This document shows positions 51,708 to 60,479 of a stretch of DNA of 64,000 nucleotides, piece by piece. Within the stretch, counting starts at the first letter, position 1, and every line of letters begins with the position of its first letter. The stretch covers positions 117,245 to 181,244 of the forward strand of contig NZ_JACHIN010000002.1 of the NCBI RefSeq assembly GCF_014203235.1, written 5' to 3'. The notes beneath the pieces were generated by a model that saw nothing but the letters and a program-made list of their open reading frames with translations, ran no database searches and had not been told where the DNA came from. The position numbers and the translations under genes are program-made. This DNA is from Nonomuraea endophytica. GTDB taxonomy: Bacteria; Actinomycetota; Actinomycetes; Streptosporangiales; Streptosporangiaceae.

Positions 51708-52387
51708 AGGGGTCGGTCCCTTTCTTCGTGGGAACGGGATGACCACCATTCGCCTCATGCCGGTGCGCGGATCATCGGCGCCGCGGAAATTACCCGCTCG
51801 CCGGGGCGCGCCGGGCATCACGGGTACCGCCGGACATCGCTGGCATCGTTGGCGTCACCGACGTCATGGGCGCTTCGCGGCGTACAACGCGTGATCGATG
51901 AGCCGCTGCCCGACTCGGTCATGGCGGCAGGTGTGGGATCTGAACACCGGCAAGCAGCGCGGCCAGCGTCGCCGGCGAAGCCTGCTGCAACGCCTTGACG
52001 GCGGAGAAGAGTCAGTAACTACAAAGATCTTGGCGGAACCCTGGCAAAGGTGGATCATTCGCATCTTGACCTGGATCGTCGTAGGTCAAAGAGAGTGAAC
52101 AGTCTGATTTTCTCAGCTACTCCCACCATTTCCCAGTCACTCCCTTTCCTGCGCCCGTAGCTCACGATCACGTAGATGGCCTGGTCGCAGGTGCGGTAGA
52201 CGCCGCAGCTCGCCTGGGGTGTCCGGTGTCGCACCCGAATCGGCTTCGGTCAAACGCCACAGCCGCGCTGTGTATAAGGACATACAGTCATCCGCCGGAC
52301 CGCGGTGTACTTCTCTCGCGCCCGACAACGGGCCGTCTCAACACGTGACGCCAGCACCGACTGGCTCTGAAACGCAGAGGACTTTCA
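51708..52387. other. Intergenic stretch between divergent secreted-protein genes
   Basis: 680 bp with no convincing gene; a minus-strand frame containing AVKALQQASPATLAALLAGV is too short to identify. The right part should hold the promoter of the 52388 gene; GTGTATAAGGACATAC around 52270-52285 is a candidate -10 area. Confidence 0.4.
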
Positions 52388-52930
52388 ATGTCACAGATGC
52401 TTGTTCTCCGCCGTGTCGCCGCCCTGGTCATGGCTGGCCTCGCCAGCACAGTCGCCCTCGCCGCGCCGGCCCAGGCCGGCTTCAGCACTCACGCGCCGCT
52501 GCGCAATGACAATGACACGGGAATGTGCATGGGTGTCAGCGGTGGTTCGAACGCGGCTGGCGCCGAGATCAGGCTGTTCCGGTGTGTTGGAGGGGGAAAC
52601 CAGGACTACAAGTTTCTCGCTACCACCACCAACGCTATTCTGTTGCACGCGAACAATGGCAGCGGAAACTGCGTGGGTGTGAAAGACGGCTCGTTCGCCA
52701 ACGATGCGCAACTCGTACTGGTTCCCTGCAGCCGAAGCGATGCGCGATGGATCCCTATCGGTACTCTTTCCGGAACCGGGAAAGTAACGTTCCGGAACGC
52801 CAAGACAGGACGATGCATCGGCGTGGACGGTGGCTCCACAGCCCACGGCGCTCGAATTGCCCAGTACACGTGCGGCGACACCACCCGTGGCAACCAGGTT
52901 TGGCATTCCGATGACCGCGCCGGCTTGTGA
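52388..52930 (+). CDS. Secreted ricin-B-type lectin domain protein
   Basis: 180 residues from ATG 52388, preceded by AGAGGA. Signal peptide (VAALVMAGLASTVALAAPAQA). The mature part is a single beta-trefoil with repeats DTGMCMGVSGGS, GSGNCVGVKDGS and KTGRCIGVDGGS, paired cysteines, and a QxW motif in GNQVWHSD. Probably binds carbohydrate outside the cell; no catalytic domain is attached. Confidence 0.8.
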   Translation: MSQMLVLRRVAALVMAGLASTVALAAPAQAGFSTHAPLRNDNDTGMCMGVSGGSNAAGAEIRLFRCVGGGNQDYKFLATTTNAILLHANNGSGNCVGVKDGSFANDAQLVLVPCSRSDARWIPIGTLSGTGKVTFRNAKTGRCIGVDGGSTAHGARIAQYTCGDTTRGNQVWHSDDRAGL

Positions 52931-53060
52931 GCGAGGGACGTAGGGGGCGCCCGCCGGGGCATTGCGACTCCTTGGAAGGATCGTCCCCGGGTAACTCCAA
53001 GGCGTGGATGGCAGCCGTTATGGTCAACCGGCCGGTGACTCGATCAACTGGGCTTCCAGA

Positions 53061-53255
53061 TCAGCGATCATCTTGGCGAGCACGCTGGTGTCCGGATCCT
53101 GCCGGCCACCTGGGGGCGACCGTGGCGAGGGCCGGGCGGCGTTTGTCGGCCAGCGCGTCCAGCCGGAAGAACTGCTCCAACTCCAACGCCGTCGGCTCCT
53201 CAGGGAAGCGGCCGTAGCGGGCTACCTGCTCATCGGAGAGAAATTCGAATGGCAT
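53061..53255 (-). pseudogene. Tn3-family transposase, N-terminal fragment
   Basis: From ATG 53255: MPFEFLSDEQVARYGRFPEE, LELEQFFRLDALADKRR, the DUF4158 N-terminus of Tn3-family TnpA (normally ~1000 residues). Similarity ends at about 53130 and the frame closes at 53061. A C-terminal TnpA fragment lies on the other strand at 62758. Confidence 0.75.
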
Positions 53256-53444
53256 GAGCCAGAACCGTAAGCCCCATCCACCAGGGCAAACAGTCCTCGT
53301 CACTGAACCGAAACGAAGATCAAGTTTCGAGCGCCAATCCCATCGGCGGGTCGGCGGCGACAACGCTGAGCCTTTTGCTCATATTGAGCCTATTCATGCC
53401 GAATGAGGGTTTTGTCTCCATGGGCTGGTCGACAGAAACCGGCC

Positions 53445-53610
53445 ATGGCCACCCCTCCTCACCAGCAGCGACACGCTCGAACGCGGCTTCGCGGCCCGAC
53501 CGAGCCGATGCTGGCAAGGACCGTGGATCACCTGCCTGCGGGCAAGCCCGACCGGTGGGCCTACGAGCCCAAGCTCGACGGCTTCCACGCGCTGGCCACC
53601 ATCGACTCAG
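53445..53610 (+). pseudogene. ATP-dependent DNA ligase, N-terminal fragment
   Basis: From ATG 53445: RGPTEPMLARTVDHLPAG and AYEPKLDGFHALA, the adenylation motif of ATP-dependent DNA ligases with the AMP-accepting Lys intact. Similarity stops near 53610 and the frame continues into unrelated sequence. About 55 of ~300 or more residues remain. Confidence 0.65.
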
Positions 53611-53724
53611 CTGAGGCGGATCCCTGTAGAGAGGTGAGGCAGGCGCGGGCCGATGAACGGTGCTGGTGTCATCCAGGGGGTGGTCCACGGCCGAAGAAGG
53701 GGGTGTCAACTCCTCGACAGGAAG

Positions 53725-54111
53725 ATGAACATGACCGAGACACTCACGAAGATGCCCCTGTCCACTCCGCTCACCACCGAGGACGCGCAGCGCATCGTGG
53801 ACCAGATCTGCGCGGACGACGAACTGGCCTGGCAGGTGGCTGCCGAACTCGACCGTGATCCCCGGCTCCTGCTCGCCCGGCTGTTCAAGCTCAACCCCGC
53901 CCAGCAGGGCGGGCTGCTGCGGATCAAGCTGGAGCGCGCTCGGTCCACCTTCGCCGTGGTCGCCCGCGCACTGCGCGAGGGCGATCCCGTGATCGTGCGC
54001 GTCAACCAGGCCGCCGCGGTCACCTCGGCGTTCAAATGCTCCATCAGCGCCTCGATGGAGATGAGCCTGACCGGCGGCGGAACGGTCACCGTTGAGGCTT
54101 CCATCTCCTAG
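53725..54111 (+). CDS. Hypothetical protein with Ser/Thr/Gly-rich tail
   Basis: 128 residues. ATG 53725 (MNMTETLTK; ATG 53731 also possible), preceded by GACAGGA. Helical N-terminal part (TTEDAQRIVDQICADDELAW, RDPRLLLARLFKLNPAQQGG), a basic middle, and a tail SISASMEMSLTGGGTVTVEA ending SIS. I do not recognise a family. Leader-like helices plus a Ser/Thr/Cys-containing tail vaguely recall RiPP precursors, but no modifying enzyme is adjacent. A strong terminator 92 nt downstream suggests it is a real transcription unit. Confidence 0.6.
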   Translation: MNMTETLTKMPLSTPLTTEDAQRIVDQICADDELAWQVAAELDRDPRLLLARLFKLNPAQQGGLLRIKLERARSTFAVVARALREGDPVIVRVNQAAAVTSAFKCSISASMEMSLTGGGTVTVEASIS

Positions 54112-54555
54112 CAGGGAGGTTTCTGACCCTCGACTGAGCGACTCGTGCCCGGTCGGCTAGCACCGGGGCACGAGGAGCAGCGGAGTGAACCGGCGGCATG
54201 AGCGCGCTGGTGGCTCAGCACTGAGCCACCAGCGCTGAGCGGCGCATTGGTACCTCCCGCGTCGAGCAGGTGCGGCAGGGCAGCGGGGGCTCGAGTGGAG
54301 ACAGCCTCTCGGGCTCACCGCGCGGAACTGCCTACGGTCTGCCGATCGTCCCTGCTCTCACCCTCAGCATCGCCGCGGCCGCCGTCGGCCCGGGATGTTG
54401 TCGGCGTCCCTGTTGGAGGTGACCACACGATGGACCGTCGCCAGCGCCACCCGGAGGCGGCTGGCGAGCGGCCGCACCGGCAGCTTGCCGGTCTGCCAGT
54501 AGACGACACAGCCCAGACCGTTAACCGGCTGATCGGGACGATGGAGGTGTGACCG
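54112..54555. other. Non-coding stretch with terminator
   Basis: 444 bp. Contains the terminator at 54204-54235. The remainder has only frames without recognised similarity up to the IS256 fragment. Confidence 0.5.
54204..54235 (+). terminator. Strong hairpin terminator
   Basis: Perfect 15-bp stem GCGCTGGTGGCTCAG/CTGAGCCACCAGCGC with a 2-nt loop, 92 nt after the 54111 stop. Confidence 0.75.
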
Positions 54556-54666
54556 GCCAGCCGCCTATGGAGGGAGTTCCCCAAGGCCACAGCGAAGATC
54601 ACCGACGACCTCGACCAGTTGCTCGACAACCCCGCCGAGCACTGGGTTCATCTGCGCACAACCAAC
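54556..54666 (+). pseudogene. IS256-family transposase fragment
   Basis: 37 codons: LWREFPKATAKITDDLDQLL and PAEHWVHLRTTN, which match the C-terminal third of Mutator-type transposases (normally continuing PIESTF). A few residues between the two blocks are missing, and the sequence stops at the junction with the minus-strand terpene-synthase-like gene. Confidence 0.65.
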
Positions 54667-55034
54667 ACCTGCCCAAACAGCGGCCCCCAGCGCGGTTCCG
54701 CCTGCTCGACCCGCTCGCCGAAGCCCGTGTCGCAGTCGGCGAACATGCCTGCCAGCAACACCCGGCGCTGATCGGCGTCACCGTAGCCGGGCCGATTGGC
54801 GTCCAGGTCGTCGTCGGCCTCGATGTTGATGGCGGCGATCGTGGTGATGTCCCACAGACGCCGCCGATCACATGCCGGCCACGCGGCGGCCCCGAGACGG
54901 GGATAGTCGGCGGCCCTGACCCGCTGCCGCTGCCCGGCCGTGGGGAACCGCCCGGTGGACAGGAACCACTCGTGCCAGTCCCGCGAGATCTCCTTGAAAT
55001 GCGCGCACACCCGGGATCTGAGTTGATTAGTCAT
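54648..55034 (-). pseudogene. Terpene-synthase-like N-terminal fragment
   Basis: From ATG 55034: ISRDWHEWFLSTGRF, RVRAADYPRLGAAAWP, RRRLWDITTIAAINIEADDD with DLDAN following. The spacing from the YPRL segment to an Asp-rich DDDLD fits the metal-binding motif of class I terpene synthases. The gene ends after ~128 codons at the IS256 fragment; the NSE/DTE half is missing. It is divergent from the PadR gene across a 18-bp gap, so it was probably controlled by that regulator. Identification is from pattern only. Confidence 0.45.
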
Positions 55035-55059
55035 AATCTAACTAGTAATGTCATGACTA
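55028..55059. promoter_or_regulatory. Candidate PadR operator
   Basis: TAGTCAT (55028-55034) and ATGACTA (55053-55059) form a 7-bp inverted repeat with an 18-bp spacer, covering the start codons of both divergent genes. Placement fits PadR autoregulation. Confidence 0.5.
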
Positions 55060-55691
55060 TGAAAGCGACGGAACGACGCTCAGCGCTCGGGTTGGTCGTC
55101 TTGGTGGCACTCCACGAGGAGCCGATGCACGCCTACCGCATCCACGCGCTCATCAAGGCCCGCGGCAAGGATCGGCTCGTCAACGTTCGCGGCCGGGCGA
55201 GCATCTACCAGGCCATCGATCGGCTGCAACGACTCGGGCTCATCGCCGTTCGCGAAAGCGGCAGCGTCGACAAGCGGCCCGAACGCAGGGTCTACGAGAT
55301 CACCAAGCAGGGCCGCGAGACCACCGGCCACTGGCTGAAGGAGATGCTCACCGAGACCGGCGACGAGTTCCCGGAATTCCTCGTCGGCGTCTCCTTCCTC
55401 ACCGTACTCACTCCTGAAGAAGTCCAACAGGAGTTGACCCAACGCGCCGAACGCCTGCAAACAGAACTCGACGCGCTCGACGCGGTGTTCCAGCAGGCCG
55501 GCGACGTTCCACGCGTCTTCATGCTCGAAGAGGAGCTCCGCCGCGCGAGCGTCAGGACCGAACTCGACTGGCTCGGGTCCGTGCTCGACGACCTACGTAC
55601 CAAGCGCATCAGCTGGAACGACCAGTGGCTGATGGAAATCGCGGCCAAATACAACTACCAAATCGACGATCGGGAGGGGCCCGAGACATGA
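55053..55691 (+). CDS. PadR-family transcriptional regulator
   Basis: 212 residues (ATG 55053; ATG 55059 gives MKATERRS). PadR winged helix: LGLVVLVALHEEPMHAYRIH, GRASIYQAIDRLQRLGLI, and RRVYEITKQGRE. The C-terminal half is helical (QELTQRAERLQTELDALDAV), for dimerisation. No Shine-Dalgarno; TAATCT upstream suggests a leaderless transcript. It overlaps the monooxygenase start by 4 nt (ATGA), so it should regulate that gene together with itself. Confidence 0.87.
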   Translation: MTMKATERRSALGLVVLVALHEEPMHAYRIHALIKARGKDRLVNVRGRASIYQAIDRLQRLGLIAVRESGSVDKRPERRVYEITKQGRETTGHWLKEMLTETGDEFPEFLVGVSFLTVLTPEEVQQELTQRAERLQTELDALDAVFQQAGDVPRVFMLEEELRRASVRTELDWLGSVLDDLRTKRISWNDQWLMEIAAKYNYQIDDREGPET

Positions 55692-57259
55692 CCACCGCCC
55701 ACGAGCACGTACCAGTTCTCATCGTCGGGGGCGGCCTCGTCGGCCTGGCCACCTCGATGTTCTTGTCCCAGCACGGCGTACGCCATCTGCTCGTCGACAA
55801 GCACCCCGAGGTCACGCTGCAGGGCAGAGCGCGGGGCATCAACCCACGCACGATGGAGATCTACCGCGCCTTCGGAGTCGCCGACGCCGTGAACGAGGCG
55901 GGCACGCCGTTCGCAGACGATGCCGGCGGCGTGCGCTGTGAGACCGTGGCCGGTGAGTGGCACTGGCTGTTCCCGCCGGAGCTGCCGCGTGCGTGGCCCG
56001 AGCACACGGCCGGAACGTTCAACCTGGCCGACCAGAACGCCGTCGAGCCGGTCCTCATCGAGGCCGCTCGGCACAACGGCGCCGAGCAGCGCTTCGAGAC
56101 CGAGCTGACCGCCTTCGAGCAGGACGACGACGGCGTCACCGCCACGATCCGGGACCGGAAGACCAACGAAACAAGGACACTCCGCGCCGACTACATGGTG
56201 GCAGCCGACGGGCGGCGGAGCCCGATCCGGGAACAGCTCGATATCGCCAAGCCTCTCCAAGGGCAGACGCTGAACTTCGTCAGCGTCATCTTCAAGGCCG
56301 ACCTCGACCAGATCATCGAGCGGCGCGCGATCCTGTGGCTCATCGTGAACGAGAAGATCGGCGTCACCCTTCTCGCCACGACCGCCAAGCACGGCCGCTG
56401 GGGGCTCAGCATCGGCTACGACCCGGCCACGCAGTCGCCTGGCGACTTCACCGCGGAGCGCTGCGCCGAGATCATCCACGGCGCCCTCGGCCGCGACGAC
56501 ATCCCCGTCGTCGTGCAGGACGTGACCCCGTGGACGCAGGAAGTGTCGGTCGCCGAGACGTTCCGGCAGGGGCGTGTCTTCCTCGCCGGCGATGCCGCGC
56601 ACACCTGGTCGCCTGCCGGTGGCATTGGCGCCAACACCGGCGTCCAGGATGGTCACAACCTCGCCTGGAAGCTCGCCGCGGTGCTGAACGGCTCGGCCGC
56701 GCCCGCCCTGCTGGACAGCTACGAGCCCGAACGCCGGCCGATCGCCCAGACCCTTGCCGAACTCACCGAACTGCGGCAGGCCAGGCGCTCCGGCCACAAC
56801 CCGGAGCATGATGAGATCGACGACCTCCACTGGGCGCTCGGCCAGCGCTACACCTCGCCGGCGGTGCTCGGCGCGCCGTACGGCACCGTGTTCGGCGACG
56901 TCCTCGACCTGCACGGCCAGCCCGGTACGCGGGCACCGCACCTGTGGCTGGAGCGGGACGGCGAGCGCATCGCGGTGCACGACCTGTTCGCCCACTCGTT
57001 CGTGCTGCTCACCGGCGCAGACGGCAAGGCCTGGCTGGAGGCCGCGGACAACGTCGAGGTGTACCGCATCGGTACGGCGGGCGAGAACGTGGAGCTGGTG
57101 GACGTCGAGTCGGAGTTCGCCCACCGGTACGACCTGGGAACCGACGGCGCGGTGCTGGTTCGGCCGGACGGCTACGTGGCCTGGCGCGCCGAGCCCGGCA
57201 CCACCGACCCGGCCCGCGCCCTCCGCGATGCCCTCGCCACGATCCTCGGCCAGTCATAG
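55688..57259 (+). CDS. FAD-dependent aromatic monooxygenase (group A)
   Basis: 523 residues from ATG 55688. FAD-binding VLIVGGGLVGLATSMFLSQH at the N-terminus, DG motif in VAADGRRSPIR near residue 180, second FAD motif GRVFLAGDAAHTWSPAGG, and a C-terminal thioredoxin-like domain (LLTGADGKAWLE, VLVRPDGYVAWR). It resembles PheA/TfdB-like and polyketide or rifamycin-type hydroxylases that use NAD(P)H and O2. Co-expressed with the PadR regulator, so probably induced by its phenolic or antibiotic substrate. Confidence 0.87.
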   Translation: MTTAHEHVPVLIVGGGLVGLATSMFLSQHGVRHLLVDKHPEVTLQGRARGINPRTMEIYRAFGVADAVNEAGTPFADDAGGVRCETVAGEWHWLFPPELPRAWPEHTAGTFNLADQNAVEPVLIEAARHNGAEQRFETELTAFEQDDDGVTATIRDRKTNETRTLRADYMVAADGRRSPIREQLDIAKPLQGQTLNFVSVIFKADLDQIIERRAILWLIVNEKIGVTLLATTAKHGRWGLSIGYDPATQSPGDFTAERCAEIIHGALGRDDIPVVVQDVTPWTQEVSVAETFRQGRVFLAGDAAHTWSPAGGIGANTGVQDGHNLAWKLAAVLNGSAAPALLDSYEPERRPIAQTLAELTELRQARRSGHNPEHDEIDDLHWALGQRYTSPAVLGAPYGTVFGDVLDLHGQPGTRAPHLWLERDGERIAVHDLFAHSFVLLTGADGKAWLEAADNVEVYRIGTAGENVELVDVESEFAHRYDLGTDGAVLVRPDGYVAWRAEPGTTDPARALRDALATILGQS

Positions 57260-57340
57260 CGAGCACGAACTCGGCCGGGACGGATCCGCCGGTCGAGTCT
57301 TCGGCGGACTCGACCCTGTCCGCCGCCAGTCTCCCGCACG

Positions 57341-57607
57341 TCATCGCGGGCATCCACAGCGTCGATCCCCGCCGCCCTCGGCGATCAGCCGCTCGTGCCG
57401 GGCCACCTCCTGCCCCTTGCGGTAGACCACCAGATGCGAGGCGCGCAGCAGCACCCGCGCCGTCTGCCCGATCGGCCAGGCGGGCACCGAGTAGCGGTTG
57501 GTGCGCACCACGATCACGCTGTAGCGGTCCACCCGTGGGGTGAACAGCCGTGCCGTCTCGAACCGTTCGGTCCGCAGAACACCCATGCCTGGCCGGCTGT
57601 TGCGCAT
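57341..57607 (-). pseudogene. IS21-family transposase (IstA) C-terminal fragment
   Basis: Minus strand: LFTPRVDRYSVIVVRTNRYS, VPAWPIGQTARVLLRASHL, VARHERLIAEGG. This is the C-terminal beta domain of IstA-type transposases (normally ~400-500 residues). No IstB and no catalytic core are present. The gap to 57849 holds only a short minus-strand frame (LTAKLAADGIAPPQPVIPYD) that may be another gene tail. Confidence 0.68.
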
Positions 57608-57849
57608 GCTCCGCGACCACGGCGCCGAGAACGCGCTCGACAGCAGCTGCTGGAGGTATGTCTCGTCGGTGCGTTGAGGCTTCCGTCACCAGGGCGGTTC
57701 GGCGAAGGAGTCGGCCAGGGGGTCGCCGCGGGTCGGGCGCAGGCTGTGCCGGCACTCGTCGTACGGGATCACTGGCTGCGGGGGCGCGATGCCGTCCGCC
57801 GCCAGTTTCGCGGTCAGCTCCGGTGCGGCTTCACTCGTGCGCCGCGTTC

Positions 57850-58797
57850 CTAGGGGTTGCCTGCCGCCGGCAGGGCGGGCCGATGGATCCAGGCGGTGAG
57901 GTCCGCGGGTGCGCATTCGGCGACTCGGGCGGCGTACCGGGGAAGCTCTTCCTCGCTGAGGATCTGCCGCCATTGGCCTGTTGTTCCGTTGTGGAAGAAC
58001 TGGCTGTGGTCGTGATAGAAGCCGTGGTGGCTGGCTTCGGGCGCGAGTTCGACGGCTCGGCCTTTCATGACCGTGAACGTGGCGGCCTGGACCAGGTCCG
58101 GCCAGGCTGTCTCGGTGATGGCGATGCCGAGCCGGGCTGCTATGTGGTGCATCTGCCCTTGGAGGTCGTCGAGGAGGTCCTCGTAGCGCAGCAGCACGAT
58201 GTTCGGCTGGTCGCGGACCTGCCAGAACGTGTGTAGATGGTGAAGCATGATCTCCAGGTCGGACACGGCCTTGCCGGGCGCGGCCGGATTGACCCAGGAC
58301 CAGAAGCGCTCGCGCGTGGTCCCGCTCGGCGGGGACGGAGCGGCGGCCAGCAACTCGTCAAGGGCCGCGGCGCCGACGGCGTCCTTCCGCAAGGCGAGGG
58401 ACACGGCGCGGTCGGTGTTGCCGGCATGGTTGTCCAGGGACACGGCCACGTCCCGGGGGTCCCGGCTTGCGCAGAGGTAGGTGACCCGGTCGTCGAGGGG
58501 CAATCCGTCGAGGGGCGTATGGGTCTTGATGATCCGCCGGTGCGTCTGTGCCTCGAGGTCGGCCAGTACTCCGGTGAGCGGGCGCAGCAGGACGTCCAGC
58601 CACGGCGAGATCTGGTCGAGCGGCCGGTCGAAGGTCGTGCTCTTGAAGATTTCCAGGGCGCAGATCATCTGCAGCCAGGTCGTGCCGCACTTGGCCGGGG
58701 TGCTGATCACGATGTCGCCGGGACGGAAGACGAACCCATCCCAGCGGGCCGAGTCCGTAAAGGAGGTCTGGTAGCGAACGCGTTCCCCCAAGCCCAT
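57850..58797 (-). CDS. Sulfotransferase
   Basis: 315 residues if started at ATG 58797 (MGLGERVRYQTSF); an upstream TTG at 58833 is possible. The 5'-phosphosulfate loop STPAKCGTTWLQ is at the N-terminus, the catalytic His in IIKTHTPLDG, and the 3'-phosphate motif in CASRDPRDVAVS. It resembles cytosolic-type sulfotransferases that move sulfate from PAPS to a hydroxyl or amine of a small molecule. The acceptor is unknown; it might tailor a secondary metabolite. Flanked by IS21 and acetyltransferase remnants. Confidence 0.82.
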   Translation of the reverse strand: MGLGERVRYQTSFTDSARWDGFVFRPGDIVISTPAKCGTTWLQMICALEIFKSTTFDRPLDQISPWLDVLLRPLTGVLADLEAQTHRRIIKTHTPLDGLPLDDRVTYLCASRDPRDVAVSLDNHAGNTDRAVSLALRKDAVGAAALDELLAAAPSPPSGTTRERFWSWVNPAAPGKAVSDLEIMLHHLHTFWQVRDQPNIVLLRYEDLLDDLQGQMHHIAARLGIAITETAWPDLVQAATFTVMKGRAVELAPEASHHGFYHDHSQFFHNGTTGQWRQILSEEELPRYAARVAECAPADLTAWIHRPALPAAGNP

Positions 58798-58904
58798 GCG
58801 GGGAGAGTGGCAGCAGCCAGATCGGGCCGTCAACCGTCAGATCAAGCCGCCCGAGCGGGGCCATTCAAGCGAGGGTCGCGCGTCGCGGGGGCTATTGGGT
58901 GGTC

Positions 58905-59144
58905 GGCTCGGCTCGTGGCCGCGGGGTTGCCGCGCAAGCCCTTCGAGTGGTCGCTGTATGGGCCCTTGGTGACCTGCACATTCCCCGTCTTCAGCTGTTT
59001 GTCGAGCCATGGAATGCCGCGTCACGGCGGACGGCTGAGCGTGTGGGTTTCCGGCGCGAGGGCCTGCTGCGCGGTTGGCAGCAGCTGGGTGAGGAACGCC
59101 GAGACATGATCATGTACTCGATGCTGGATGTTGATCTGTCCTGA
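58905..59144 (+). pseudogene. GNAT acetyltransferase, C-terminal fragment
   Basis: ARGRGVAAQALRVVAVWALG gives the acetyl-CoA-binding R/QxxGxA-like motif, LQLFVEPWNAASRRTAERVG and FRREGLLRG the C-terminal core of RimJ/RimL-type acetyltransferases. The first half is missing upstream of 58905. Confidence 0.7.
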
Positions 59145-59161
59145 CTGGCCGCCGGCTGACC

Positions 59162-59320
59162 GCGGCGGCGTAGGTGGGCCAAGACCAGGTCCAGGATCAG
59201 GACCAGGGAGCGTCCGGTGTGTTCGCCCTCCAGCACCTTGACCGCGACGCCGCGCTGGAACAGCTCGTTGAGGACGATCAGTCCTTCCGGCAGATTACGG
59301 CCGAGGCGGTCGACCTTCCT
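59162..59320 (-). pseudogene. Serine recombinase (resolvase/invertase) fragment
   Basis: Minus-strand fragment KVDRLGRNLPEGLIVLNELF and GVAVKVLEGEHTGRSL, then LDLVLAHL. This is the C-terminal part of a resolvase catalytic domain; the active-site Ser region and DNA-binding domain are absent. About 55 bp of it recur at 46428-46482. Confidence 0.65.
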
Positions 59321-59479
59321 GGACCGCGACGCCACCCGGGGCGCCGTAAAGAACCAGCATCCTGTGGTGCCTGCGACCGATGTGTTTCGCCTGAACGTCT
59401 GCCTGATCCGGATTCGGCGGAATGGGTTGCCCCGGGGTGGCGGGCTTGGCCATCGTGGCGGTTGTGGGTGTCCACGATG

Positions 59480-60371
59480 ATGCCGCTTCTGCCCGTGGGT
59501 GCGCGGGTGGAGGCGAGCGGGCCGCGATCGGCCGTGGCGCGGGACAACTCGGGCACCATCGTCACCGGCGACCTCCACGCGGCGGCCGCCCCTGCCTGCG
59601 CCGGCCCAGATCGAGGCGCCCGCCGGGCTGCTTGGATTGCCGCGCCGTCCCACACCCTGGTTCGCCGGACGCGAGGGGGCATGGCAGGAACTGGCGACCA
59701 CGTTGGAGGCCGGTGCCGGAGCGGGGGTGATCTGTCAGGCGGTGGTCGGGCTGGGCGGGATCGGCAAGAGTGAGCTGGCGTTGCAGTACGGCTTCGCCCG
59801 CCGTCCGGATTACGCGCTGGTGTGGTGGATCGACGCTGACAGCCCGGCGCAGATCCAGGCCGGTCTGGCCGCCTTGGCGCGGGCGCTGGTGGCGGGCAGC
59901 GACTCGGTGGCGGCCGGGCAGGCCTCGCCGGAGGAGGCAGCCGCCTGGGCGATCACCTGGCTGGCCGGCCGTACCGGCTGGCTGGTGGTGTTCGACAACG
60001 TCGAAGAGGCGGCGCACGTCGAGCCGTACCTGGCCAGGTTGACGAGCGGTCATGTGCTGATCACCACCCGGCGTGACGTCGGCTGGCGGCAGCTGGGCGT
60101 CACCCCGCTACGGTTGGACGCCTCGCCCGGCCTCGATCCGGTCGCTGGGCGACTTGATCGGCCCGCCGGACGCCGCCGACTCGGCCGACACGCTGACCAA
60201 CCGCGCCAACCTCGCCTACTGGATGGGGGACGCGGTGGCCGCTGGTGCCATGTACGCCGAGATGCTGCCCATCAGCGAGCGCGTCCTCGGTCCTGAGCAC
60301 CCCGAGACGCCGGCCGTCCGCGCCAACCTCGCCTTCTGGAGTGATCAGGCTGAGGCTCGGAGGCTTCAGTA
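59480..60371 (+). pseudogene. Decayed second copy of NB-ARC/TPR gene
   Basis: Closely related to 47486-49507: EASGPRSAVARDNSGTIVTG in one frame, then a shift near 59585, the NB-ARC block (GLGGIGKSELALQYGFA, GWLVVFDNVEEAAHVEPYLA, HVLITTRRDVGW), another shift near 60130, and LIGPPDAADS joined directly to TPR units (DTLTNRANLAYW, LGPEHPETPAVRANLAFW). The middle of the gene (winged-helix part and most TPRs) is deleted. It has at least two frameshifts plus one large internal deletion. Confidence 0.8.
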
Positions 60372-60479
60372 GACGATGACGGTCTCAACGGGTCAGCGCA
60401 TCACGGCTGGACGCACGGGATCGATCACGCGGGCACGTTAACCCCGGCTCCTTGCAGGGCGCTGAACGGCCTTTGACTT

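Noticed and set aside
53017..53100. Minus-strand short frame SVLAKMIADLEAQLIESPAG
   Set aside because: Plausible coding tail downstream of the Tn3 fragment, but under 30 codons and without context.
57686..57849. Minus-strand frame with LTAKLAADGIAPPQPVIPYD
   Set aside because: It looks like a gene tail but is too short to assign; mentioned only as context for the IS21 fragment.
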